This document shows, piece by piece, positions 43,170 through 53,095 of a DNA stretch of 64,000 bases (positions within the stretch are counted from its first letter, which is position 1; the number at the start of each line of letters is the position of its first letter). The stretch is from Bacillus sp. Xin1 (GTDB lineage Bacteria > Bacillota > Bacilli > Bacillales > Bacillaceae_G). The translations under genes were made by a program, and so were the position numbers. The notes under the pieces are model-generated. The model searched no databases and was not told the DNA's origin. It worked only from the letters and a program-made list of their open reading frames with translations. The stretch lies in contig NZ_JABUAE010000004.1 in the NCBI RefSeq assembly GCF_013314535.1, positions 62,001 to 126,000 on the forward strand, given 5' to 3'.

Positions 43170-44081
43170 ATGAAAACAGAAAGAATGTTTTCCATACTTA
43201 TCTATTTATTGAAAAAAGATATAGTTTCTGCTGAAGAATTAGCTAATAGATTTGAAGTGAGTAAGAGGACCATCTATCGAGATATAGATGCTTTATCAGC
43301 AATTGGTATCCCTATTATTTCTTATTTAGGAAAGAACGGTGGCTTTACTTTAATTGATAACTATCAACTAGATAAATTTACATTTAATGAAGAGGAAAAG
43401 AAGTTTTTACTAGAAGGTTTAACATTAAAAAATGAACTGTTTGATAATGATCAATTATTAATTTTACAAAAAAAATTAGAGCTGTTGAAAGAGAATAAAG
43501 AAGAGCATCACTCCAATATCACAATATCATCATCTACGTTACACCGAGAAACGATAGAAGAAGAAACAAAAGTAAAGATCAAAAAAATACTGTCTGTAAT
43601 TAATGAAGGAAATAAAATCCGTATTTCCTATGTGTCACAAACAGCGAATATATCTAGTCGAATGATTCAGCCTTTAAAACTAAATTTTATGAATGGTAGT
43701 TGGTATTTAGAAGCCTTTTGCGAATCTAGAAAAGCTTTGAGATTATTTAAATTGACTAGAATAAGAAGTATGGAAATCATACATGACAATACTAGAACAC
43801 CCTATACTGAGAAAAATGAGTACGTAACGAATAAGATAGCTAAAATAGAGAGGATTATATTATTATTCTCAAAAAGTGAACTTGGGAAATTATATGACTT
43901 CTTTACTGATGATGAAATAGAGGTTCTTGAAGATGGGGAGTTAAAAGTAACTTTTCCATATGATAGCAATAAAAATATATTGCCATTTCTCTTGATGTTT
44001 GGGAGGCATGTAAAAATAATAGAACCCTTATGGTTAAAAAATAAATATAGAGATGAAATTGAATATATTTATAAAAGCTGA
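43170..44081 (+). CDS. HTH/WYL-domain transcriptional regulator (YafY type)
   Basis: The 303-residue protein has an N-terminal winged HTH (LANRFEVSKRTIYRDIDALSAIGIPI, residues 21-47), a linker, and a WYL ligand-sensing domain at about 140-230 (IRISYVSQTANISSRMIQPLKLNFMNGSWYLEAFCESRKALRLFKLTRI). Such regulators often control one adjacent gene; here a GyrI-like ligand-binding protein follows 60 nt downstream. RBS TAGGAGGCC. Codon use is more A/T-rich than that of the neighbouring ytp genes. Confidence 0.88.
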   Translation: MKTERMFSILIYLLKKDIVSAEELANRFEVSKRTIYRDIDALSAIGIPIISYLGKNGGFTLIDNYQLDKFTFNEEEKKFLLEGLTLKNELFDNDQLLILQKKLELLKENKEEHHSNITISSSTLHRETIEEETKVKIKKILSVINEGNKIRISYVSQTANISSRMIQPLKLNFMNGSWYLEAFCESRKALRLFKLTRIRSMEIIHDNTRTPYTEKNEYVTNKIAKIERIILLFSKSELGKLYDFFTDDEIEVLEDGELKVTFPYDSNKNILPFLLMFGRHVKIIEPLWLKNKYRDEIEYIYKS

Positions 44082-44141
44082 CAGACTGTTGTCATATTAT
44101 GAATGTTATACTTTCCTTATTAATGAGTAGGGGGCGTATAT

Positions 44142-44528
44142 ATGAATACAGCAGTTGCGGAGAAACATATTTACGGAAAGAAAGTAAGAACAAATAATCA
44201 AAATACAGATGCTATACTTAATCTGTGGGAAGAGTTTCTTCGTTTAAATTTAAAAGGTGACATATATGGTGTGTATAATAATTATGAAAGTGATTTTACA
44301 GGTAATTATGATTTACATATCGGTACTGAAGAAAAATTTACTGATGAAAGTAATGTTATCATTCCAACGGGTAACTACCATGTTGTAGAAGTAGATCATA
44401 CGGATCCCAAAGGTGTCTTCAACGCTTGGGTGGATATTTGGAACAGCGATATCAAAAGAGCATATAAAACTGATTTTGAATTTTATTCTAAAGATGGAAG
44501 TATAAAAATATTTCTGTCGGTTGAATAA
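44142..44528 (+). CDS. GyrI-like / AraC effector-binding domain protein
   Basis: The 128-residue protein is a stand-alone GyrI-like domain: GVYNNYESDFTGNYDLHIGTE, IPTGNYHVVEVDHTDPKGVFNAWVDIWNSD and a final DFEFYSKDGSIKIFLSVE that matches the family's YDPR-like end region. Such proteins bind small hydrophobic or antibiotic-like molecules and may act as hydrolases or anti-regulators. Likely cotranscribed with the WYL regulator. Confidence 0.82.
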   Translation: MNTAVAEKHIYGKKVRTNNQNTDAILNLWEEFLRLNLKGDIYGVYNNYESDFTGNYDLHIGTEEKFTDESNVIIPTGNYHVVEVDHTDPKGVFNAWVDIWNSDIKRAYKTDFEFYSKDGSIKIFLSVE

Positions 44529-44565
44529 TAAGATTAATTGTTAGTGTAAACCAATTTATAAGCAA

Positions 44566-44604
44566 AATACCCGGTTCCTTAACGTAAGAGGAACCGGGCG
44601 TTTT
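44566..44604 (+). terminator. Terminator of the WYL/GyrI pair
   Basis: CCCGGTTCCT / AGGAACCGGG stem, then CGTTTTG. Confidence 0.78.
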
Positions 44605-44806
44605 GTGTCTAAATGTTATTATTTCTTATACTGTAGCAACTTTCATTGATTTTCTTCTCATATACTATGGCGGGAATTGGCTTGTAAGTTATATTCCGTT
44701 TGAGCCATTGAAAACTATCGCTTCAATAATCATTATAATTGCTGTTCTATCTTGTTGGTTAAAGGTATTAAATCAGTTGTTAAAGAAAGTATCCAATGGC
44801 GTGTAG
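44603..44806 (+). CDS. Possible small membrane protein or remnant
   Basis: A TTG at 44603 opens 67 residues with two hydrophobic segments (VATFIDFLLIYYGGNWL and IASIIIIIAVLSCWL) and a basic C-terminus. The sequence looks like real membrane protein, but the start lies inside the preceding terminator and has no RBS. It may be the 3' part of a lost gene. Confidence 0.3.
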   Translation: MCLNVIISYTVATFIDFLLIYYGGNWLVSYIPFEPLKTIASIIIIIAVLSCWLKVLNQLLKKVSNGV

Positions 44807-44830
44807 TGATGTTTATCCTCTCATATAAAT

Positions 44831-44871
44831 AAAAAGCATTTGTACAAGATGAATTGTACAAATGCTTTTTT
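44831..44871. terminator. Terminator of the PepSY gene
   Basis: 17-bp perfect stem AAAAAGCATTTGTACAA and its complement with a 6-nt loop; works in both directions. Confidence 0.92.
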
Positions 44872-46182
44872 CTATATTTTTTTTACCCGCATTTTAGAGA
44901 ATAGATAAAGTAAAAACTCGACTATAAAAATGATAAGAACAGATAAACCGAATAAAGGCATGGAAATACCTAATATTATCATAATAAGTATGAAGGCAAA
45001 CATGCTTTTCTTATCTTTTTGTTTTGGCGGTGCCCCTAGCTTGCCTTGTGGTTTTCTTGCTAGCCACATTTTAACTCCGAAATAAATGAGGAATAGCAAG
45101 GATAAAGTTGTTAGTAAACAAAGTATTTTATTTGGCCATCCGAATAAATGTCCTTCATGAAGAGGAATACCATAAGAAAACCACTGTGCAAATAGCCCGT
45201 AATCACGATAGTCAATTTTTGAAATGAGAGAACCGCTATATTGATCAAAATAAGCAGTGATTTCTTCATTTGGTGACACGTTCATTCCCGTAATGCCTGA
45301 TCCGCTCGATTTTGAAACGGTGAAAACTCCTTTGGCATCATTCGGTAAAGAAATGACGTATGGTTTTTCAATTTGAATCTTCTCTTCTAGGTCATTGATT
45401 GAAAGAGCGCCCCGTTTAGCTACATCTGATTGTGGAGGCGTTTCGTGTTTAGTCGCCCATGGCAATTCTTCAACCTTAGACTCTGGTGGTGCCATATATA
45501 ATTTAGGATATCCTAGTGATTGATTGGAAGCTGCGATGTTATAAATTTGTTTTCCCATGAAACCGGACCAAGGTAATCCTGTTAGTACTAAGAGAATGAG
45601 TGGGATTGTAAATACAATGCCAATTATGCTATGAAGTCGTTTTGATTTCTCTCTAGCGTTTGATATTGGAGTGTTTTTGAATCGTTTTATACTCATATAT
45701 AAACCAGTGACAATTAAGAAAATTGTCCAGCAAGCCGCTAACTCAACTAAATAGTTTACAACAGTCCCGCCAACTAGAAGTGAACTGTGTAATTCTCTCA
45801 TTATATTTGCGAACGTTTCATTCGCATTCTGATCGCCAACAATTTGATTATGCTTGTCCAAATACACATATTTTTGATCGCCTGTATATTCATTTTTCAT
45901 TGTCAGCCTTGTATTATAATCATTTTCAAAATAGCTAATTTTTGTCACGCTATAGTGAGGATATTTGTTTTCAGTTAGTGAAACGGACTCAGTCATAGAA
46001 AGAGATTCTGTTTGCTGACTATTTCCGAAATATAAATCCTTATAAATAACATTTTCAACCTCTTCGCGAAATAGATATCCAATTCCACTGAGTGACAAAG
46101 TAATGAGAAGTGGTGTAATAAATAGACCAGCGTAAAAATGCCACCTCCAGAAAATGTAGTGAAGCGAACGATTTCTTTTCAT
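44872..46182 (-). CDS. PepSY-associated TM protein (PiuB-like)
   Basis: The 436-residue protein opens with the family's first helix (HYIFWRWHFYAGLFITPLLITLSLSGIGYLF), has PepSY-like external segments, further helices at about 145-165, 185-205 and 355-375, and the IPLHEGHLFGWPNK motif. Two C-terminal helices end the protein. Relatives include PiuB/FoxB-type proteins associated with siderophore-iron reduction and sulfite reductase flavoprotein-like membrane parts. An iron role is inference; I see no convincing Fur box upstream. Confidence 0.8.
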   Translation of the reverse strand: MKRNRSLHYIFWRWHFYAGLFITPLLITLSLSGIGYLFREEVENVIYKDLYFGNSQQTESLSMTESVSLTENKYPHYSVTKISYFENDYNTRLTMKNEYTGDQKYVYLDKHNQIVGDQNANETFANIMRELHSSLLVGGTVVNYLVELAACWTIFLIVTGLYMSIKRFKNTPISNAREKSKRLHSIIGIVFTIPLILLVLTGLPWSGFMGKQIYNIAASNQSLGYPKLYMAPPESKVEELPWATKHETPPQSDVAKRGALSINDLEEKIQIEKPYVISLPNDAKGVFTVSKSSGSGITGMNVSPNEEITAYFDQYSGSLISKIDYRDYGLFAQWFSYGIPLHEGHLFGWPNKILCLLTTLSLLFLIYFGVKMWLARKPQGKLGAPPKQKDKKSMFAFILIMIILGISMPLFGLSVLIIFIVEFLLYLFSKMRVKKI

Positions 46183-46295
46183 ATTTTAAATCCCCTATCT
46201 TACCTTTTATAAATTGCATGCTTATTTAATATATCGGGACAAAGTGTGATTACTTTGAAAAAAATGTGAAAGAATTCGAAAATTTTAGGCGTAGA

Positions 46296-46324
46296 AAAAG
46301 ACGTGCAGCATGTGCACGTCTTTT
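46296..46324 (-). terminator. ytqAB terminator
   Basis: AAAAGACGTGCA / TGCACGTCTTTT stem with 5-nt loop and T-run on the minus strand. Confidence 0.88.
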
Positions 46325-46335
46325 GGTGGTTTTTG

Positions 46336-46373
46336 TCGAGCGGTCGATATGTCGTGTTGAATCGCCGATATAG

Positions 46374-46374
<1 letters not shown>
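46336..46374. repeat. Short dispersed motif (GAGCGGTCGATAT... GAATCGCCGATAT)
   Basis: Two linked blocks, GAGCGGTCGATATG and TGTTGAATCGCCGATAT. Related pieces occur at 8281-8298, 26229-26245 (inverted) and 61953-61974 (inverted). Unknown family. Confidence 0.45.
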
Positions 46375-47902
<1,528 letters not shown>

Positions 47903-48012
47903 TACATATCCCTCCTAAAGCCTAAAATGAAACAAAATCCATTATAACATACTCATAAGGTCGACATGGAAGGGACACACTAAAGGGGAACTAAAGGCAA
48001 GGAGGCTATATG

Positions 48013-48276
48013 ATGGCAGAACGTCAATCTCTTGAAGAATATATTACGCAAGCAGAGCAAGCGATCGAATATGCAAAAGAGCAATTAGATATTGGGAGTA
48101 GACAAGAGCATTACAACACAATGGAGTATTCTGATGCTCAGTTACAATTAGAACAAGCGTATAACGATTTACAAGTTATGCAAGAACATGCGAATGATGA
48201 ACAGCGTGAGCAGTTAAACCGTGCGCGTATGGCAGTTCGTCAATTACAGCATCAAATGATTATTACACCGCATTGA
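48013..48276 (+). CDS. ytzC: YtzC-like DUF2524 protein
   Basis: The ATG at 48013 lies 7 nt after GGAGG; the adjacent ATG at 48010 is closer than optimal. The 87-residue product is an acidic, Gln/Glu-rich coiled coil (SLEEYITQAEQAIEYAKEQL, AQLQLEQAYNDLQVMQEHANDEQREQLNRARMAVRQLQ). It matches the small Bacillus family DUF2524 (YtzC), found next to ytqA. Function unknown. A spore-type peptide gene follows 15 nt later. Confidence 0.78.
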   Translation: MAERQSLEEYITQAEQAIEYAKEQLDIGSRQEHYNTMEYSDAQLQLEQAYNDLQVMQEHANDEQREQLNRARMAVRQLQHQMIITPH

Positions 48277-48291
48277 TAAGGAGTGATAGGA

Positions 48292-48441
48292 ATGGCAAAG
48301 CGTTCAGATCAAAACAACCCAGAGCAAAAAACTCAAAATGGACACAACGCTGAGTTTTCGAATGAACTCGATCCAATTGTACAAGCGAAGCAGCGTAATC
48401 GTAAAAAAGGGCAACCACAAAAATCAAAGCAATCAGAGTAA
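48292..48441 (+). CDS. 49-residue SASP-like peptide
   Basis: An ATG at 48292, 7 nt after AAGGAGTGATAG, opens a 49-residue, highly hydrophilic Lys/Gln/Asn-rich peptide (MAKRSDQNNPEQKTQNGHNAE then FSNELDP and a basic tail). The composition and the EFSNEL segment resemble minor small acid-soluble spore proteins of the SspK/SspL type, but I cannot assign a class. It sits 15 nt after ytzC and before a terminator. Confidence 0.6.
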   Translation: MAKRSDQNNPEQKTQNGHNAEFSNELDPIVQAKQRNRKKGQPQKSKQSE

Positions 48442-48474
48442 ACCAGGTCGCAGTATGACCTGGTTTTATTTTTT
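48440..48474 (+). terminator. Terminator after the SASP-like gene
   Basis: AACCAGGTC / GACCTGGTT stem and T-rich tail, starting in the stop codon. Confidence 0.85.
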
Positions 48475-48537
48475 GCAATTTTGAATACCTACATTATAAT
48501 TAAGTTTCAAGTAAGAATAGTAACGGAGGAATACATA

Positions 48538-48900
48538 ATGATTGCACATATCGGTACAGTAGCAGTTTACGTAGATGATCAACAAAAAGCACTTGAATTT
48601 TGGACAGAAAAGGCTGGATTTGAAGTATATCGTAATGATCCAATGGGACCAAATGCAAGCTGGATTGAAGTAGGGCCAAAAGGAACTCGTTCTCATTTAG
48701 TCATTTATCCAAAAACAATGATGCCAAATGCAAATGAGTTAAAAGCATCAATCGTATTCGTAACAGAAAATATAACAGAAACGTATGAAACAATGAAGAA
48801 GAACGGTGTAGAATTTACACAAGAGCCAAATGAAATGCCTTGGGGTACCTTCTCTATCTTTAAAGATAATGAAGGTAATGAGTTTGTTTTAAAAGGATAA
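48538..48900 (+). CDS. VOC-family (glyoxalase-like) protein
   Basis: The ATG at 48538, 8 nt after GGAGG, gives 120 residues. Two beta-alpha-beta-beta-beta units are visible: IAHIGTVAVYVDDQQKALEFWTEKAGFEV, then SIVFVTENITETYETMKKNGVEF and WGTFSIFKDNEGNEFVL. Metal-ligand-like His4 and Glu near the C-terminus are kept. Activities in this superfamily range from glyoxalase to dioxygenase to antibiotic binding; none can be chosen here. Confidence 0.85.
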   Translation: MIAHIGTVAVYVDDQQKALEFWTEKAGFEVYRNDPMGPNASWIEVGPKGTRSHLVIYPKTMMPNANELKASIVFVTENITETYETMKKNGVEFTQEPNEMPWGTFSIFKDNEGNEFVLKG

Positions 48901-48907
48901 TGCTATG

Positions 48908-48942
48908 AAAAGCTGAGTTTAAATAAACTCAGCTTTTTTATT
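48908..48942 (+). terminator. Terminator of the VOC gene
   Basis: 14-bp perfect stem AAAAGCTGAGTTTA / TAAACTCAGCTTTT with a 2-nt loop (effectively 4). Confidence 0.88.
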
Positions 48943-49013
48943 TATATTACAAAAATGTAAGGTAAATGTAATGTTAACCAATAGCAGATATCTTCCGAAA
49001 GGCGCAAAATAAG

Positions 49014-49047
49014 AAAAGGAAAAGGAAAAGGAAAAGGAAAAGGAAAA
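49014..49047 (+). repeat. Hexanucleotide tandem repeat (AAAAGG)5.7
   Basis: Five perfect AAAAGG units and a partial sixth end 20 nt before the ATG of the BceA-type gene and 8 nt before its GGAGG. Each unit contains a weak Shine-Dalgarno-like GGAAAAGG. Such tracts can change length by slippage. Confidence 0.9.
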
Positions 49048-49067
49048 ACAAGCGTAGGAGGATAACG

Positions 49068-49829
49068 ATGAACAAACCAGTTGTAGACGTAAAAAACGTT
49101 CAAAAAGTGTACGGTAAAAAAGGCGAGAATCAATCACATGCATTAAAAGGTGTATCATTTTCAATTCAAGAAGGAGAATTTGTCGGAATTATGGGACCAT
49201 CTGGTTCTGGAAAAACAACATTATTAAATGTAATTTCAACGTTAGATAAAGCAACGGGCGGCGCTGTTGAAATTGCAGGTACGGATATTACGAAGATGAA
49301 GCAAGGTGAGCTTTCTGATTTCCGTTCTCAAAAATTAGGGTTCATTTTCCAAGACTTTAACTTACTAGAAAACTTATCAATTTATGAAAATATTGCATTG
49401 CCACTTTCACTGCAAGGCGTTCCTTCAAGAAAGATTGGCCCAAAAGTAGAAAAGGTAGCAGAAATGCTCGGGATTTCAGCAATCCTTCAAAAGTATCCAT
49501 CTGAAGTATCTGGTGGACAAAAACAACGTTCAGCAGCTGCACGTGCACTTGTGCATGAACCAGCAATCATTTTAGGAGATGAGCCAACAGGAGCACTTGA
49601 TTCTAAAAATGCAACAAGCCTTTTAGATGCGATGACAAACTTAAATGAAGAACAAGGCGTATCTATTATGATGGTTACCCACGATCCATACAGTGCAAGT
49701 TATTGTCAGCGTATTTTGTTCATTCAAGATGGTGAGTTATATAAAGAAATTCACCGCGGTGGTACGCGTGAAGCATTCTATAAAGAAATTTTAGATGTAC
49801 TTGCAGACTTAGGTACACAAAAAGCGTAA
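49068..49829 (+). CDS. BceA-type ABC transporter ATPase
   Basis: The 253-residue ATPase has Walker A GPSGSGKTTLLN, Q-loop FIFQDFNLLENLS, signature VSGGQKQRSAAARAL, Walker B IILGDEPTGALD and MVTHDPYSASY. The SxxQRxxxARAL wording and size are those of BceA/VraD/YxdL, which with BceB give resistance to bacitracin and related peptides and signal their presence. GTAGGAGG RBS; the permease gene follows at 16 nt. No bceRS-like two-component genes flank it, unlike the usual bceRSAB order. Confidence 0.9.
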   Translation: MNKPVVDVKNVQKVYGKKGENQSHALKGVSFSIQEGEFVGIMGPSGSGKTTLLNVISTLDKATGGAVEIAGTDITKMKQGELSDFRSQKLGFIFQDFNLLENLSIYENIALPLSLQGVPSRKIGPKVEKVAEMLGISAILQKYPSEVSGGQKQRSAAARALVHEPAIILGDEPTGALDSKNATSLLDAMTNLNEEQGVSIMMVTHDPYSASYCQRILFIQDGELYKEIHRGGTREAFYKEILDVLADLGTQKA

Positions 49830-49845
49830 GAAAGGAGGTTCAAAC

Positions 49846-51699
49846 ATGTTATTTAAGCTTTCTATGTCAGGACTAAAAAGTAAGCTGAAAGACTATATCG
49901 TCTTACTTGTTGGTCTTGTTATGTCCATTTCAATTTTTTATATGTTTCAAACGTTAGCACTGAATAAAGCGTTTCTTGAAGCGAATGCTGTTATTCAATC
50001 AATTGGATTTGTCTTTCAAGCGGGTTCATTCTTACTAGCAATTATTACGTTCTTCTATATTTTATATGCAAACTCTTTCCTATTATCGCTTCGTCAAAAA
50101 GAGTTCGGTATGTATATGATGTTAGGAGCAAAAAAACATAAAGTTACACTACTTATGTTTATTGAAACAATTGTATTAGGTGCGGCATCTCTTGTGATCG
50201 GGATTGCAGTTGGTGTAGGGCTTGCACAAGTAATTGGTAAACTACTTATGCAGCAACTTGATTTTGCAGCTCCTGGATATCATGCATTTTATGTTCCATC
50301 TGCAATTGTTACTTGTGTTTTCTTCCTTGCACTATTTGTACTATCAGCAATTATGAATAGTATTAAGTTATCGCGTATTACAGTTCTGCAACTTGTTCAT
50401 GCCGACTCAAAAACGGACCGTGTTTCTGTGAAAGGTGCGAAGACTGTTTTCTTTGCTGTCATTGGTATTATTTTATTGGCAATCGGTTATGCTTCTATGG
50501 TTTATATGGATAAATTGAGAGAAATGGGAATCATAATCGCGTTAATTACAGTAACATCAGGAACGTACATGTTATTTGGAACGTTCTTACCACTTTTCAT
50601 TAAGAAGTTAAAAAGTAATAAAAAACGTACTGAAAAAGGACTTAATGCCTTTACATTTGCACAGTTAAACTTCCGCATTAATAGTTTAACAAAAGTACTA
50701 GCGACTGTAGCGATGTTAGTTGCGCTGGGAGCTGGAGCGATTTCTGGTGGTATGGCATTCAAAAATAACGTTATGCTGACTGTAGATGGTCTTTCAATTT
50801 ATGATGTTACGATTCATAATCCAACAGCTGAAGAAAAGAAAATTTTAGACGGTATTACATTTAAAGAGAAAGGCGAATACCGTTATAAGACAGATGATAA
50901 ATATGTTTATTATGTAAAAGAGGATTTAGAGAAAAATCGTCCTTTCGTAAGAGATGTTAAAAATATGAAAGGTATGAAAGATCTTGCTAAGGTGAAAAAA
51001 GCTTCTGAAGAATTACCAGTAGGAGCGATTTCAAGTTTCGGTGAAGAAAAATCTGATAAGGTAATTCCAGAAGAGTGGGAAGATGCTTTCAGAACGATGG
51101 AGCCATTTTACGTGCATCCTGATCATACTATTAAAATTATCGATCAAAAAATGTACGATGGTTTGAAGGGCACAGCGGGTGTTTCATTTATTGGGAAAAC
51201 AGATGATTTCTTAACATACACAAAAGAATGGGAAAAAATTGATGAGTTGCAGCTAGTGAAATATAAAAATATAAATGAAGATGCCTTGCAAAGTAAAAAT
51301 CAAGTATATACTGGATTTTACGGCATTGCTAGTGGAACAGTCTTCATGGGCTTCTTCCTGGGAATTGCTTTCTTAGCAATGATGGCAAGTTGTTTAATGT
51401 TTAAAATTCTATCTGGTGCATCAAGTGATATTACACGTTACCAAATGCTTCGTAAAATCGGTGTGCGCCGTGAATTATTAACAAAATCAATTTATAAAGA
51501 ATTATTCTTAGTATTCTTATTCCCAGCGATTGTGGGTATCGCCCACGTATTAGTTGGTATGAATATTTTCGGGTTTATTTTAATTGATCCGTACTTCCGT
51601 ATTTGGCTTCCAATTGTTATTTTCGTAGTCATTTACGCAATTTACTACTTCATTACAGTTCAATTGTATAAAGGAATTGTTCTTCCGAAAGAGGACTAA
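49846..51699 (+). CDS. BceB-type ABC transporter permease
   Basis: The 617-residue permease has the BceB layout of ten membrane helices with FtsX-like units at both ends and a large extracellular domain of about 200 residues (roughly 320-510) between helices 7 and 8. Landmarks are LRQKEFGMYMMLGAKKHKV and YQMLRKIGVRRELL coupling helices. It is slightly shorter than B. subtilis BceB. Its partner is the adjacent ATPase. Likely substrates are cell-wall-active peptides bound to lipid-cycle intermediates (family knowledge). Confidence 0.9.
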   Translation: MLFKLSMSGLKSKLKDYIVLLVGLVMSISIFYMFQTLALNKAFLEANAVIQSIGFVFQAGSFLLAIITFFYILYANSFLLSLRQKEFGMYMMLGAKKHKVTLLMFIETIVLGAASLVIGIAVGVGLAQVIGKLLMQQLDFAAPGYHAFYVPSAIVTCVFFLALFVLSAIMNSIKLSRITVLQLVHADSKTDRVSVKGAKTVFFAVIGIILLAIGYASMVYMDKLREMGIIIALITVTSGTYMLFGTFLPLFIKKLKSNKKRTEKGLNAFTFAQLNFRINSLTKVLATVAMLVALGAGAISGGMAFKNNVMLTVDGLSIYDVTIHNPTAEEKKILDGITFKEKGEYRYKTDDKYVYYVKEDLEKNRPFVRDVKNMKGMKDLAKVKKASEELPVGAISSFGEEKSDKVIPEEWEDAFRTMEPFYVHPDHTIKIIDQKMYDGLKGTAGVSFIGKTDDFLTYTKEWEKIDELQLVKYKNINEDALQSKNQVYTGFYGIASGTVFMGFFLGIAFLAMMASCLMFKILSGASSDITRYQMLRKIGVRRELLTKSIYKELFLVFLFPAIVGIAHVLVGMNIFGFILIDPYFRIWLPIVIFVVIYAIYYFITVQLYKGIVLPKED

Positions 51700-51705
51700 G
51701 ATAGG

Positions 51706-51739
51706 AAAATACCGAGCAGAGGGTGCTCGGTATTTTTTG
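51706..51739. terminator. Terminator after bceAB-like operon
   Basis: 13-bp stem AAAATACCGAGCA / TGCTCGGTATTTT and T-run; also serves the converging MacB-type gene. Confidence 0.88.
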
Positions 51740-51755
51740 ATTATACACTAATAAT

Positions 51756-52952
51756 CTATTCGTAACGAAGTGCTTCAATTGGATCTAATTTTGCAGTTTT
51801 GTTTGCTGGAATTAACCCAAAGATAATGCCGAGCGTCATGGAGAATAGCACGCCTCCAACGACAACTTGCCATGAAATAACCGGTGGCCAGCTTGCAAAT
51901 GATGACGCAATATTTGCACCACCATAACCAAGGCCAATACCAAATAATCCACCAAAAAGTGTCAGCATAACCAATTCAATTAAAAATTGTAGTAATATTT
52001 TCCCACGGTTTGCACCAAGTGCTTTTCGCACGCCAATTTCACGTGTACGCTCTGTCACAGATACAAGTATAATATTCATAACGCCAATACCGCCCACGAG
52101 TAGTGAAATACCTGCAATACCACCTATAATCATCGTCATGATATTTGTCGTTTTAGAAATACCGTCTTGAATTGCTTTTAAATTCGTTACTTCATAGTTA
52201 CCTGTAAATTCACTTGGCTTACGATTGTTTAATAAATCAGCAGCTTTTTGCCCAGCAGCTTCTAAATTATCAATATTTTTTGCTTGTACAAAAATCCCAT
52301 TAATTTCATCTGTTCCATATAGTGTCGGCCATAATGTTAGAGGAATAAGGACTTCAGAACCTTCTCTACTAGATCCTCCCTCAGTCTCGTACACACCAAT
52401 GATTTGCATAGGTTGACCTTTTATCTTAATAATTTTTCCAACTGGATTATCTTCTTCAAATATCTTACTTTCTAAACTAGTATTAATCATGACAACATTA
52501 TTTCCATGTTCAATATCTAAATTGTTTAACAATCGACCTTTTATCACATTTACTTTATTTACAAGAAAATATTCACTCTCTAAACCCGTAACATTTACCA
52601 TATCTTTTTTATCGTTAATATCTAGTGTTTCCCTACTTAGGTTCGTTTTAATTACATGTGCAATTTCAGGAAGCTTTTTCACTTCAACAATATCTTCTTC
52701 TGTCAGTTTGGGTTGACCCATTTCCCCTGTACCAAGTGAATCATCTATATCGGCATTATAGTAAATCGAAATTACACTATTTCCATCACCAACAACTTGT
52801 GATTTTAGCGTAACTTCCCCGCTCTTTCCAATCGCAACAACAGTAATAATGGAACCAACGCCGATAATAATCCCAAGCATCGTAAGCACTGAACGCAGTT
52901 TATGAGTCAGAATAGAAGATAGGGCAATTTTGATACTTTCTATTAAACTCAT
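51756..52952 (-). CDS. MacB/YknZ-type ABC permease, ATPase partner lost
   Basis: The ATG at 52950-52952 gives 398 residues: N-terminal helix with HKLRSVLTMLGIIIGVGSIITVVAIG, a long MacB-like extracellular domain (about 45-270) and three C-terminal helices with the FtsX landmark TERTREIGVRKALGANRGKILLQFLIE. Such permeases need a dedicated ATPase and usually an HlyD-type adaptor (YknXYZ). Upstream only a frameshifted C-terminal scrap of the ATPase remains, overlapping the start codon as ATGA. The permease itself is intact, so the loss may be recent or another ATPase may serve. Confidence 0.88.
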   Translation of the reverse strand: MSLIESIKIALSSILTHKLRSVLTMLGIIIGVGSIITVVAIGKSGEVTLKSQVVGDGNSVISIYYNADIDDSLGTGEMGQPKLTEEDIVEVKKLPEIAHVIKTNLSRETLDINDKKDMVNVTGLESEYFLVNKVNVIKGRLLNNLDIEHGNNVVMINTSLESKIFEEDNPVGKIIKIKGQPMQIIGVYETEGGSSREGSEVLIPLTLWPTLYGTDEINGIFVQAKNIDNLEAAGQKAADLLNNRKPSEFTGNYEVTNLKAIQDGISKTTNIMTMIIGGIAGISLLVGGIGVMNIILVSVTERTREIGVRKALGANRGKILLQFLIELVMLTLFGGLFGIGLGYGGANIASSFASWPPVISWQVVVGGVLFSMTLGIIFGLIPANKTAKLDPIEALRYE

Positions 52953-53095
52953 AACGCGCACCTTCTATCTTCTGTAATTTTTCCATCTCTTAATACAATG
53001 CGGGCGAAGAATACGCTGCTACTTCTTTTTCATGAGTAACCATAACAATGGTCGTACCCTCTTCATTTAACTTTGTGAAAATATCCATAATTGCA
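52949..53095 (-). pseudogene. C-terminal scrap of the MacB-type ATPase
   Basis: The minus-strand frame reads AIMDIFTKLNEEGTTIVMVTHEKEVAAYS (the D-loop-to-H-loop end of a MacB ATPase), then shifts by one base near 53012 and continues ARIVLRDGKITEDRRCAL-stop over the permease start. Everything upstream, including Walker A, signature and Walker B, is missing. Confidence 0.75.

Noticed and set aside
48919-49164. Minus-strand ORFs with a FSFSFSFS or FPFPFPFP stretch
   Set aside because: The apparent peptide repeat is only the antisense reading of the AAAAGG tandem repeat upstream of the BceA-type gene.
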